Positions 20,452-28,831 of a DNA stretch of 64,000 bases are shown one piece after another; the first letter of the stretch is position 1, and each line of letters opens with the position of its first letter. The stretch spans positions 1 to 64,000 of the forward strand of contig CABYBQ010000003.1 in NCBI GenBank assembly GCA_902517275.1. Direction: 5' to 3'. The stretch comes from an uncultured SAR116 cluster alpha proteobacterium. Lineage in GTDB: Bacteria; Pseudomonadota; Alphaproteobacteria; Puniceispirillales; Marisalimonadaceae. The position numbers and the translations under genes are program-made. The notes below the pieces were generated by a model, which saw only the letters and a list, made by a program, of their open reading frames with translations, made no database searches and was not told where the DNA came from.

Positions 20452-21369
20452 ATGAATATGCCAAAACTAAATAATTCAGATATTTTGGAAAATGGTTGGT
20501 GGTCTGTTTTTCCAAAAAGCTCCTTAAAATGGATAAGACTAGGGAGATTTGACAGGCCTATTGGTTTTTGGCTTCTTCTATTGCCTGGATGGTGGGTGCT
20601 TCCTTTGACAAGTTTGGATTTAATTACTTGTATTAAACTTATGTTCATATTTTTTATAGGTTCAATTGTTATGAGAGCTGCTGGATGTACAATTAATGAT
20701 CTGTGGGACAAAGATATTGATAAAAAAATCTCAAGAACTAAGAATAGACCACTTGCTAATGGAGAAATTTCAAACCTTAAAGCTTTGTATTTTTTAATAT
20801 TAATGTTGTTGATTGGTTTTTTTTGCTTATACCAGCTTAATGTTTACACATGGTTTGTAGCAATTGCTGCAATACCATTAGTTATAATATATCCTTTGGC
20901 AAAAAGATTTACAAAATGGCCTCAAATTTTTTTAGGGCTAACATTTAGCTGGGCTGTCCCAACCGCATGGTCTTCTGCTAATGAAGAATGGAATTTTGGT
21001 ATATTAATGATGTACATTGCTACGGTTTTCTGGATTATTGGTTATGATACAATTTATGGTTGTCAGGACAAAAATGAAGATGAAGTTTTAGATATTAAAA
21101 ATTCAGCTGTGTCAGCACAAAAATTTTTAAGTGTTTTTGTTGGTAGCTCGTATTTTATTACGTTTTTGCTGTTATTGTTTAGTGGTTATTTACTGAATGC
21201 AAATTATATCTGGTTCATTGGAGTTTTTCTATGTGGATTTCATTACGTAAGTCAAGTTGTTAAATTGAAAGATTTAGAAAAAAATAATCCGTTAAAAATA
21301 TTTAAATCAAATGTAACGCCAGGGTTAATATTAACAGCTTCCGCATTAAGTTCCCATTTTACTTTCTGA
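20452..21369 (+). CDS. ubiA: 4-hydroxybenzoate polyprenyltransferase
   Basis: This membrane enzyme attaches the polyprenyl tail to 4-hydroxybenzoate in ubiquinone synthesis. The first Asp-rich motif is NDLWDKDIDKKISRTKNRPLA, the second YDTIYGCQDKNEDEVL, the diagnostic UbiA pair. About eight helices are visible. The track starts at TTG 20416; ATG codons at 20452 or 20458 are more likely, giving about 305 residues. It is convergent with blh and divergent from rsmE. A role in carotenoid metabolism is unlikely given the motif fit. Confidence 0.93.
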   Translation: MNMPKLNNSDILENGWWSVFPKSSLKWIRLGRFDRPIGFWLLLLPGWWVLPLTSLDLITCIKLMFIFFIGSIVMRAAGCTINDLWDKDIDKKISRTKNRPLANGEISNLKALYFLILMLLIGFFCLYQLNVYTWFVAIAAIPLVIIYPLAKRFTKWPQIFLGLTFSWAVPTAWSSANEEWNFGILMMYIATVFWIIGYDTIYGCQDKNEDEVLDIKNSAVSAQKFLSVFVGSSYFITFLLLLFSGYLLNANYIWFIGVFLCGFHYVSQVVKLKDLEKNNPLKIFKSNVTPGLILTASALSSHFTF

Positions 21370-21378
21370 ATATTATTA

Positions 21379-22200
21379 TTAAATTTTAAATTTTGATCTA
21401 AAAATACCATCCACTAAAATCATGTGTGGAAAGGTTAACGCTGCAAGCCCAACGAAAGTCACTTTTAATATTGTGTCCGGATAGGTGTTTAAATTCGACA
21501 AATAATAAAAAGCTATTCCACACCCAATCCAACTAAAAACAGAAAAAAATATCATGAGGAATATAGCTTTTTTTCTTTCCATAAAATCCAATAATATTGG
21601 TATAATTCTTCTTATATGATGAAAACTATGTATTAAACAAAAATAAATTGCGAAAGCAGGCAAAGGTGGAAGTACCAACAGTACTAACGAAATAGATAAT
21701 GCAATCTTAATGTAATGGCTTGAAATATTAATTTTATTATAGTTTAAACAAATATACGTTATCGCAATAATCCATAAAAATATTCCTAGATATAGACTTG
21801 TCCACAATAAATATAGTTGATCTCCTGACAATATTTCAAAAAAACGGTTTACCTCAATCTTGTTAAGAAATATGATACCTAAAATAATTAATCCCCCATG
21901 AACATACCCACCAATGAAGTAGAATCTACTTCTTTTCCAATCTAAATCTCCACAACCAAAATGAAAAATACTTGTAAATAGAAATGAAATTAAAGTAATT
22001 ACAGGTAAAAAATACCAAAGCATTATTACAAAACATGAAACAAATATATAGGTTAAGATAAAGTATAATTGTAATCTAACCTTTTTGGTATAACCCAGTG
22101 TAATGGAAATCGCACCATCCAGAGCTCCATGGGGAATGCCAATAAAGATTATTGAAAATAATGCAATATAATCCCACCAATTTAGTGAAAAGTTAATCAT
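21379..22200 (-). CDS. blh: Beta-carotene 15,15'-dioxygenase, Brp/Blh family
   Basis: This membrane enzyme cleaves beta-carotene into two retinal molecules. The 273 residues are mostly hydrophobic helices. The family motif GIPHGALDGAISI is near residue 22. Further conserved histidines are in FHFGCGDLDW and IHSFHHIRRIIPI, and FPHMILVDGIF lies at the end; together these supply iron-binding histidines. Its start overlaps crtY by 8 bp. It is the last gene of the carotenoid-retinal unit and gives proteorhodopsin its chromophore. Confidence 0.95.
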   Translation of the reverse strand: MINFSLNWWDYIALFSIIFIGIPHGALDGAISITLGYTKKVRLQLYFILTYIFVSCFVIMLWYFLPVITLISFLFTSIFHFGCGDLDWKRSRFYFIGGYVHGGLIILGIIFLNKIEVNRFFEILSGDQLYLLWTSLYLGIFLWIIAITYICLNYNKINISSHYIKIALSISLVLLVLPPLPAFAIYFCLIHSFHHIRRIIPILLDFMERKKAIFLMIFFSVFSWIGCGIAFYYLSNLNTYPDTILKVTFVGLAALTFPHMILVDGIFRSKFKI

Positions 22201-23296
22201 TATTTAGTACAACAGAAAAAAAAGATTTGATAAAGGGTATCTTCGGCATAGAAAGAATAATCTTAAAGACCGTAGCAAAAGAGTATTTTCCAGACATAAA
22301 TTTTGCCATTTCGTCTCCATTGATACTTTTAGCTAAATTTAAAAATAGTTTTGGAGCAATTTCAGGAAATTTATTTAACACGTCTATTAGAATTTTATCT
22401 AAAAATAAATCAACGTTTTTATGAATTTTAGTATTAATTTTCTTTCTTTTGACTAATTGCTTTATAATTTGAGTTACTTGCTTTTGGATAAAAGTAAAAG
22501 CATATCCAGATGATGGCCTTACAGCACCTCCTCTTGTACCGATATTATATCTTCCCTGTGAATTTAAAGAAATATAGTGCATTGGTATAACACCCTTTTC
22601 GAAGTTACTTTTACGAAATTCCGTCAAATTAAAGTATTTTTTAAGATATTTTGAAATCTCACTTGAATAAAACTCTTTAGTTTCAATATTTTTTGAAAAA
22701 ATTGTCGACTCAACTAAAGCTTGTTTTGTACTAAACGGTAATAAGTAGATAAAATGGATACCTTTAGATTGATCACATCTAAAATCCATCAAAATAACTG
22801 TTTCTGGGTCAAAAATGTCTTTCTTTGAAGTGACTACAAACCCTTCAAAATGTTGTAATAAAATATTTGATAAGGTTTTAGGAGGTCTAGTATCAAAAAT
22901 TATATTACCTCGAATTTTCTTATTATTTGAAAACAAATCACCATTTCTTTCAAATATATTTTCATTGAATATTTTTACTTTTGAAGTTTTAAATTCACTT
23001 TTACAAAAATTTAACCATTTATGTCTTTTGATTACACAGTAAGGGTGATTTATAGAAGAAAGAACTTGGCTAGAAACATTTGTGTTAATCGCCCATTTTG
23101 TCCAAGTATGATTGGCATTGTTATAGGCATCAACATTCACATTAGTCTTCCAAAATCCCCAATAATGATCGTCATATACGTTAGAACTATCTCCTGAATA
23201 AATATTGAAACTATAATCTGGCAAATGAGCACTCAATCTGGCTAGTGACAAAGCTGCACATCCACCTCCAATAATATTAATTTTTTTATTTTCCAA
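22193..23296 (-). CDS. crtY: Lycopene beta-cyclase (CrtY type)
   Basis: This flavoprotein cyclises lycopene to beta-carotene. The FAD-binding start is INIIGGGCAALSLARL. Family features include YDDHYWGFW, near the conserved cyclase region, FDTRPP after the Rossmann domain, and the later GTRGGAVRPSSGYAFTFIQ. The length of 367 residues is usual. It starts one base after the crtB stop and overlaps blh at its own end, so translation of the set is tightly coupled. Confidence 0.95.
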   Translation of the reverse strand: MENKKINIIGGGCAALSLARLSAHLPDYSFNIYSGDSSNVYDDHYWGFWKTNVNVDAYNNANHTWTKWAINTNVSSQVLSSINHPYCVIKRHKWLNFCKSEFKTSKVKIFNENIFERNGDLFSNNKKIRGNIIFDTRPPKTLSNILLQHFEGFVVTSKKDIFDPETVILMDFRCDQSKGIHFIYLLPFSTKQALVESTIFSKNIETKEFYSSEISKYLKKYFNLTEFRKSNFEKGVIPMHYISLNSQGRYNIGTRGGAVRPSSGYAFTFIQKQVTQIIKQLVKRKKINTKIHKNVDLFLDKILIDVLNKFPEIAPKLFLNLAKSINGDEMAKFMSGKYSFATVFKIILSMPKIPFIKSFFSVVLNND

Positions 23297-23297
23297 C

Positions 23298-24200
23298 CTA
23301 AAAAAGCTCTTTTAAAAATTTATGAAGTTCGAATTGGTGTTGTGTTACAACTTTTCTTCTGAATATTTCTTCTATAATTTTAATTATTGTTATCCTCGCT
23401 TTTGTCAAAATAGAAGTTACGTGTCGACCACTATACCAATTATAGCCATTACTCTTTAACTGGACACCTATTTGTCTGTAAACACCAGAAGCAACTGAAA
23501 TTGCGACCCTTGTTTTAAAGGGTAAGTATCTAAAACCCATTGCACCACTCATGTAATATTTATCAGCTAATGTTAATAATCTCTTTATACCGTTAGAGAT
23601 TATGTCATATTTTTTTGAGTCATTTTTTTTAACTGCTAAAACAATATCTTCTGGAGAAATATTATTAATCCAGCTAGCAGGTATATATCGCCTTCCCATT
23701 TTGGCATCCTCTAAGACATCTCTTGCTATATTTGTCATTTGCATAGCAATTCCAAGATCAATAGCAAATAGTTTAGCATTTTTATTTTCACATTTTAAAG
23801 CGTCACACATCATTAATCCAACTGTCCCTGCAACATGATATGAATATCTTATTAGTTCGGACTCATCTCTAAATAAAATGCTATTTTGATCTAAAATCAG
23901 ACCATCAATTAAATCGACTGCTGCTTTATTGGAAGAAGAATTAAAGAATTTTGGATATTTAATTGAGTAAGAATTTTCTATATCTGAATATAAATTATTA
24001 TTAAGATTAAACTTTATACCTTTAAGACATTTTAGCGACGAAGGATCACCGCTATCTGCAATATCATCTAAAGCTCTACAAAAACTATATAGTTCAGCGG
24101 CTCTGTTAATATATTCTTCTGATAAAAATTTACCTGCCCAATAAAAACTCTTACCATTTCTTTTGAGTGTTAATTTAGCATTATCGATATGGTTGTCCAT
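23298..24200 (-). CDS. crtB: Phytoene synthase
   Basis: This enzyme condenses two geranylgeranyl diphosphates head to head into phytoene. The two magnesium-binding Asp motifs are visible: FCRALDDIADSGD near residue 40 and MTNIARDVLEDAKMGRRYIP near residue 160. The 300-residue length fits. It lies between crtI and crtY. No crtE (GGPP synthase) is linked, so its substrate must come from a prenyl synthase encoded elsewhere. Confidence 0.96.
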   Translation of the reverse strand: MDNHIDNAKLTLKRNGKSFYWAGKFLSEEYINRAAELYSFCRALDDIADSGDPSSLKCLKGIKFNLNNNLYSDIENSYSIKYPKFFNSSSNKAAVDLIDGLILDQNSILFRDESELIRYSYHVAGTVGLMMCDALKCENKNAKLFAIDLGIAMQMTNIARDVLEDAKMGRRYIPASWINNISPEDIVLAVKKNDSKKYDIISNGIKRLLTLADKYYMSGAMGFRYLPFKTRVAISVASGVYRQIGVQLKSNGYNWYSGRHVTSILTKARITIIKIIEEIFRRKVVTQHQFELHKFLKELF

Positions 24201-24212
24201 TAATGCACTCTT

Positions 24213-25709
24213 TTATTTTATTAGACTCTCTACAATTTTTGCTGATGATAAAACACCTGGGACACCTGCTCCAGGATGTGCTCCAGCAGCAGCAAAGTAT
24301 AAATTATTAATATGAGGGTCTTTATTGTGGTACCTAAACCACGCTGACTGAGAAAAATTTGGTGCAATTGAAAAACCAGCCCCATGAGTAGATCGATAGT
24401 TATTTTTAAAGTCAACAGGTGTCATGAAAAAATCATCTGATATGTTTTTTTGTAAATCAGGTAAAATGGTAAGTTCAAGGGCTTTAACAATTCTAGCTTG
24501 TAACTTACTACCTTCAACACTCCAGTCAACATTGCCTAATAAATTTGGAACTGGACATAAAACATAAAAACTATCACACCCCTTAGGAGCAAAGCTTTGA
24601 TCTGTTGCAGTAGGTCTATGGATATAAAGCGAAAAATCTTCGCTTAAAATTTTATTATCAAAAATATCTTTTAATAAGCCTTTAAATCTTTTTCCCAACC
24701 AAATAGTGTGATGAGCTATTTTGGGATACTGTTTTTTTGTTCCAAAAAACAAAACAAACATTCCCATGGAATAAGTAGTCAACTTCTCAGGTAAGAATTT
24801 TTTTCTTTTTTCGAATAAACTATTAGATTTCAAGATTTCTTTGTAAAAAGTTGGTGGATCTCCGTTAAAAACGATATTATCTGGAAGAAAAACTTCTCCA
24901 ACCATACTCTCCAATTTTTCAATTTTACCATTCTTCTGATATGCAGTTTTAATATCTGTATTATACTTCACTTCGACACCAGATCGCTTAAGTAGTTTTG
25001 TTAATTCTTCAACTAGTTTTCCAGTTCCACCCATACTGAAATACACACCCCAATTTCTTTCTAAAAAATGTATCAAGGCGTATATAGAAGTAGTTGAAAA
25101 TGGGTTCCCTCCCACTAATAATGGATGAATTGAAAATGCCGCTCTCAGATTTGAATTTTTGATATATTTGTTTACTAATTGGGAGACAGTTAAATAACTC
25201 TTTAATTTGAGAAGAGAAGGAATTTGTTTCATCATAAAAGAGAATGAATTGAATGGCTTGTCTGCAAGCTTTGTAAAGCCAACGTCAAAAATTGATTTTG
25301 ACGCGTTTAACAAACCTTCATAATTATTAGCATCTTCAACTGAAAATTTTTTCATTTCTTTTTTTGTTTTTTCAATCGTTTGAGAATAATCAAAAGTTTG
25401 ACCATCATGAAAATGAAATCTATACCATGGATCTAATGGTTTAAATTCAACATAATCCTTTCTGTTTTCACCAAATAACTCAAAAAGTTCGTCGAACAAG
25501 AAAGGAGCGGTTATTACTGTCGGTCCTGCATCATGTTTGAAACCATTTTTCTTAAAAACTTGTGCCCTACCTCCTAGACAACCTAATTTTTCTATTAATG
25601 TAACTTGGTGACCTAGCGCCCTTAATCTAAGAGCAGCAGCAATACCACCAAAACCACCACCAATTACAATACTTTTAATTTTCTTTTGTACTTTTACTGA
25701 TCCGTCCAT
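24213..25709 (-). CDS. crtI: Phytoene desaturase (lycopene-forming)
   Basis: This FAD enzyme introduces four double bases of desaturation to turn phytoene into lycopene. The dinucleotide site is VIGGGFGGIAAALRLRALGH followed by IEKLGCLGGRAQ. The C-terminal signature includes NLYFAAAGAHPGAGVPGVLSSAK. The length of 498 residues is usual for bacterial CrtI. It is the first crt gene after proteorhodopsin, separated from it by an intrinsic terminator, so its transcription depends on read-through or on a promoter within the short gap. Confidence 0.97.
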   Translation of the reverse strand: MDGSVKVQKKIKSIVIGGGFGGIAAALRLRALGHQVTLIEKLGCLGGRAQVFKKNGFKHDAGPTVITAPFLFDELFELFGENRKDYVEFKPLDPWYRFHFHDGQTFDYSQTIEKTKKEMKKFSVEDANNYEGLLNASKSIFDVGFTKLADKPFNSFSFMMKQIPSLLKLKSYLTVSQLVNKYIKNSNLRAAFSIHPLLVGGNPFSTTSIYALIHFLERNWGVYFSMGGTGKLVEELTKLLKRSGVEVKYNTDIKTAYQKNGKIEKLESMVGEVFLPDNIVFNGDPPTFYKEILKSNSLFEKRKKFLPEKLTTYSMGMFVLFFGTKKQYPKIAHHTIWLGKRFKGLLKDIFDNKILSEDFSLYIHRPTATDQSFAPKGCDSFYVLCPVPNLLGNVDWSVEGSKLQARIVKALELTILPDLQKNISDDFFMTPVDFKNNYRSTHGAGFSIAPNFSQSAWFRYHNKDPHINNLYFAAAGAHPGAGVPGVLSSAKIVESLIK

Positions 25710-25748
25710 TATTCCTAATAATTTCTATCTTATGAATTTAAATATATT

Positions 25749-25782
25749 AAAAAAAAAGCCTGTAGTTTTACCTACAGGCTTT
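25749..25782 (-). terminator. Intrinsic terminator after proteorhodopsin
   Basis: Read on the minus strand, AAAGCCTGTAG pairs perfectly with CTACAGGCTTT across a 6-nt loop (11-bp stem). A run of nine T residues follows directly, some of which pair with the stem's A's. It begins about 20 nt after the opsin stop and about 40 nt before the crtI start. It is the clearest canonical terminator in the window. It should keep most opsin transcripts monocistronic and set a lower level for crtI-crtB-crtY-blh. Confidence 0.9.
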
Positions 25783-25802
25783 AAGTTATTATAAATTTGA
25801 TT

Positions 25803-26570
25803 TTATGCGTCTGATTCTGCAGTAGCAGCAGCCCATATAGCTAAACAGAAAGCGATTTTGTTAACTACATCCGCTAAGTTATAGACAATATTTAAGCTGT
25901 TATCGTCTACACCACCAGCCATATATCCCATGAAATAACCTATAGGATAGATAGCCCATCCAATAGTCACAATCCATTTCATGGTGTTGTAAGCTGTTTT
26001 AACAGAATCTGGAGCTTCAGCAGCATTAACTTTGCTTGCTTCACCAGCAAAGATTTCATAAAGAATGAATATCCAACCAGCCATACCAATTACAAAACCT
26101 AATGTTGCGTTAATGAAACCTGCTTCACCAAGATATCCACCGATTAACATCACTAATGATCCAACAAATAATCTCCAAAATACTCCACCGGCAATAGCAG
26201 TACAAGCAGCTAGAATTAGGTAAAATTCAATCATTTGTAATGGAACTGTAATAATCCAGTCTACATATCTAAATACAGTAGGTGATGCACCTGTGGATAC
26301 CCACACATCTCTCATGTAAAAATAGTGAACAGCCGCAACTAAGGTAACGAGAGAACCAACAACTAGAGATGTTCTCCACTTGCCTTTAACTCTCAATGAT
26401 TCCATTAAGAAAAAAACAGTTGCTGCAACCATGGCAATAGATATTATCCAAAAACTTATACCAACAAAATCGCTTGGATCCAGGTTTCCACTCGCGTGAG
26501 ATCCTGCATAAGCAAGTGTTGGAAGTCCAGCTAATAATGTAGCCGGTATTAAATATTTTAAAAAAGACAT
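25803..26570 (-). CDS. Proteorhodopsin, blue-type spectral residue
   Basis: This is a light-driven proton pump with seven helices and a cleavable N-terminal signal (about 1-22), 255 residues. Using green proteorhodopsin numbering plus 7, the key residues are His82 (H75), Asp104 in FRYVDW (D97, proton acceptor), Glu115 in EFYLIL (E108, proton donor) and Lys238 in DVVNKIAF (K231, retinal Schiff base). The tuning position 105 is Gln112 in VPLQMIEF, typical of blue-absorbing forms. The DTE-like set predicts outward proton pumping. A strong AAGGGGAG ribosome site lies 7 nt before the ATG. Retinal is supplied by the crt-blh genes downstream. Confidence 0.98.
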   Translation of the reverse strand: MSFLKYLIPATLLAGLPTLAYAGSHASGNLDPSDFVGISFWIISIAMVAATVFFLMESLRVKGKWRTSLVVGSLVTLVAAVHYFYMRDVWVSTGASPTVFRYVDWIITVPLQMIEFYLILAACTAIAGGVFWRLFVGSLVMLIGGYLGEAGFINATLGFVIGMAGWIFILYEIFAGEASKVNAAEAPDSVKTAYNTMKWIVTIGWAIYPIGYFMGYMAGGVDDNSLNIVYNLADVVNKIAFCLAIWAAATAESDA

Positions 26571-26604
26571 TTATAAACTCCCCTTATACTTGTCATGTTT
26601 AATT

Positions 26605-26620
26605 TCTAGCAACTGCTAGA
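26605..26620. promoter_or_regulatory. Palindrome at the predicted proteorhodopsin transcription start
   Basis: TCTAGCA and TGCTAGA form a perfect 7-bp inverted repeat separated by two bases. It lies just downstream of the predicted -10 box and is centred near +1. A transcript starting there would include only half of it, so a protein-binding operator is more likely than an RNA hairpin. A second small inverted repeat (TATGC/GCATA, 26624-26640) overlaps the -10 and spacer. The binding factor is unknown. Confidence 0.5.
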
Positions 26621-26648
26621 TTCTATGCAAATTTAGCATAATTAGCAA
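26620..26648 (-). promoter_or_regulatory. Candidate sigma-70-type promoter of proteorhodopsin
   Basis: On the minus strand TTGCTA (26648-26643) and TAGAAT (26625-26620) are separated by exactly 17 bp. The boxes match four of six and five of six consensus bases. The start site would be near 26613, leaving a 5' untranslated region of about 43 nt with the strong ribosome site. Position upstream of a probably highly expressed gene supports the call, but it is a pattern match only. Confidence 0.55.
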
Positions 26649-26981
26649 AACAATAAATTGGAAATTAAAGTTAGGCAACAAATAAAAGTTAATAAAATAT
26701 GTTTTTTTTCCACCTTATTTGCTAACATATTGATTTTAATAGATTTAATTCTTGATAACAATTATCACTATAATTTAAAAAAGGCTCTATTTTACGGAAA
26801 TCGTGCTGATAAGCAGCATATATTTCTTAATTTTAATTGGTTTACGTATTTAAATATCAAAAAAGTAACTAATTCGTTTATAACATTTTGAAATAAAGAA
26901 TGCTTAACTATTTAGCTCTAAGCATATTATTAATAATAATTTTAATATAAAAAATGTATAAAGTAGTCCTTTTATATATGA
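26649..26981. other. Intergenic region with no supported gene
   Basis: This is most of the longest gap in the window, very AT-rich. A TTG-started 77-codon ORF on the plus strand has no ribosome site or recognisable domain. A 7-bp inverted repeat (ATGCTTA/TAAGCAT, 26900-26925, 12-nt loop) lies downstream of the minus-strand gene ending at 26982 and could be a weak terminator or processing hairpin, but it lacks a T-run. I see no tRNA or known riboswitch. Confidence 0.4.
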
Positions 26982-27758
26982 TTAAATAATTAATTCACCT
27001 TTTAAATTTGTTTCAAGTACGTCCCAATTAGGATTTTGAGGTTTTATAGCTTTAGATTTAAGTATCTTATGAATTTCAAGCCTATAAATCCTGTCGTTTA
27101 TCACATCATCTAGCCACTGTGAAAAATTTTTATCTTTAACATCTAAAAAATTTTTGAGATAAGTAAGTGCCTCACTTTCATAGATACCTTTTAAATTAGT
27201 GTTTTGTGCTTTTAACGCCGATAATCTTTTGGGTTTATCTTCATTAAAAGAAAAAGCACCTGGTATTGACACATATCCATATATTTCTTTTTGCCATTCA
27301 AATTCTTTTATTTTTACAGTTCCTAATTTCAATTTTACAAAATTATAAGCAACTCCCAAGGCCTCACTTAAGTGCATTATATTTAATTGACTTTCATTGA
27401 GCCATAATACGTTAAGATCAACTTTTGCTCCTTCACAAGGCCATTGTGTAGCAGGCATTGATCCATAAGCTGATACAGACGCTGCATATACTATGTCAGA
27501 GTCATATAATGTTGCTGGAGTAACGCATATATCTTGAATCATAGAAAACTTTCTTTTTAATTGATAAGGTGACCTATTTGATCCGACAGACAAGATGGGT
27601 GTTCTTTTATCTAAATCAAAACATATTCCTCTCACAAATTGACCCTTATAAAAAGAAAAAGAATAATTGGGGGCAAAATATGGATAACTTACAGCTCTAT
27701 TGTAAAAAGATAGATTAGGAAATAATTCATCATTTTCATTTAGGTTATTTTTTCCCAT
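26982..27758 (-). CDS. Uncharacterised protein, possibly gamma-glutamylcyclotransferase-like
   Basis: I do not recognise a named function. The 258 residues contain ILSVGSNRSPYQLKRKF near residue 57, similar to the YGSN/YGSL substrate loop of the GGCT fold. Later come AYGSMPATQWPCEGAKVDL and LWLNESQLNIMHLSEALGVAYNF; the Glu of HLSEAL could be the catalytic acid. No signal peptide or membrane helix is seen. It lies 21 bp downstream of argC on the same strand, so it may be co-transcribed with arginine synthesis. Fold assignment is inference; the activity is unknown. Confidence 0.7.
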   Translation of the reverse strand: MGKNNLNENDELFPNLSFYNRAVSYPYFAPNYSFSFYKGQFVRGICFDLDKRTPILSVGSNRSPYQLKRKFSMIQDICVTPATLYDSDIVYAASVSAYGSMPATQWPCEGAKVDLNVLWLNESQLNIMHLSEALGVAYNFVKLKLGTVKIKEFEWQKEIYGYVSIPGAFSFNEDKPKRLSALKAQNTNLKGIYESEALTYLKNFLDVKDKNFSQWLDDVINDRIYRLEIHKILKSKAIKPQNPNWDVLETNLKGELII

Positions 27759-27779
27759 CTTATAAAATCACCTAGAGAT

Positions 27780-28724
27780 TTATAAACCTAAAGTTTCATC
27801 AAATCCAAGAGCTATATTCATGCATTGAATAGCAGCGCCAGAGGCTCCTTTGCCTAGATTGTCTAACCTTGATGATATTATTAGTTGATTATTATCATCA
27901 TTTCCAAAAACACTTATTTCTAAATTATTGGTGCCAACTAAATTATCTGGCCTAAAATAACCTTGTGGGCTAATTCCTTCATCCTTTTTCAAAACCTTTA
28001 TAAAATATGCACCTGAATAATAATCCTCCATACAGGACCGAACTATTTCGGTATTAATTTTCTTTTTAAACCAATGAAAATGTATTGGTATTGATACAAT
28101 CATACCTTGAATAAAATCTCCAACAGATGGGCTAAAAATTGGCGTTAACTCTAAATTATTATGATACATAATTTCAGGTAAATGCTTATGATTTAATTTT
28201 AATCCATAATTAAAAAAAGGCTCATGATCTTTTTCTTTAAAGTAATTTATCAATGCCTTTCCTCCACCGGAATAGCCACTTACAGCATTAATAACTATTG
28301 GATTTTTATGACTTATGAAGTTATTTTCTAAAAGTGGCTTTAAGATCACATTTGCACCAGTAGAATAACATCCAGGAGCAGCAATACGTTTAGAGTGTAA
28401 TAACTTTTTTCTAAATCCTAAGCCTAATTCTGGAAGACCGTATGCCCAATCAGGATTTGTCCTATGAGCGGTTGAAGCATCAATTATTATTGGAGATTTA
28501 TTTCCTAGTCGATTAGCTATTTGAACAGCTTCAATTGCACCATCATCCGGCAAACATAAAAAAGATACATCTGATGCTTTGAACATTTCTTTTTTATAAT
28601 CTAGGTCTTTTCTTTTATCTTGATTGACTGATAAAATATTAACATTAGGGTGTTTTGTTAATTTTTCATGAACTTGCAAGCCAGTAGTTCCAATTTCACC
28701 GTCTATAAAAACATTCTTTTTCAT
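27780..28724 (-). CDS. argC: N-acetyl-gamma-glutamyl-phosphate reductase, short type
   Basis: This catalyses the third step of arginine synthesis: NADPH-dependent reduction of N-acetylglutamyl phosphate. The 314 residues start with FIDGEIGTTGLQVHEKL, the nucleotide-binding region of the short (type 2) AGPR family. The catalytic cysteine is in RIAAPGCYSTGANVIL. NAVSGYSGGGKALI and GIXPQG-like segments also fit. The long type 1 enzymes have a different start. It is divergent from pmbA across a 107-bp gap. Confidence 0.95.
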   Translation of the reverse strand: MKKNVFIDGEIGTTGLQVHEKLTKHPNVNILSVNQDKRKDLDYKKEMFKASDVSFLCLPDDGAIEAVQIANRLGNKSPIIIDASTAHRTNPDWAYGLPELGLGFRKKLLHSKRIAAPGCYSTGANVILKPLLENNFISHKNPIVINAVSGYSGGGKALINYFKEKDHEPFFNYGLKLNHKHLPEIMYHNNLELTPIFSPSVGDFIQGMIVSIPIHFHWFKKKINTEIVRSCMEDYYSGAYFIKVLKKDEGISPQGYFRPDNLVGTNNLEISVFGNDDNNQLIISSRLDNLGKGASGAAIQCMNIALGFDETLGL

Positions 28725-28831
28725 TTTAACCTTTTTTAATACTTATAAATATTGCAACAACTCGAACAGTATATTAATAACTCAAGAATAATTTTTTTGT
28801 AATTTTTTATTTTTTATAGGACTTATTTTGA

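Noticed and set aside
26658-26891. 77-codon plus-strand ORF in the largest intergenic gap
   Set aside because: It starts with TTG, lacks a ribosome site, is biased to the local AT composition and has no recognisable motif or context.
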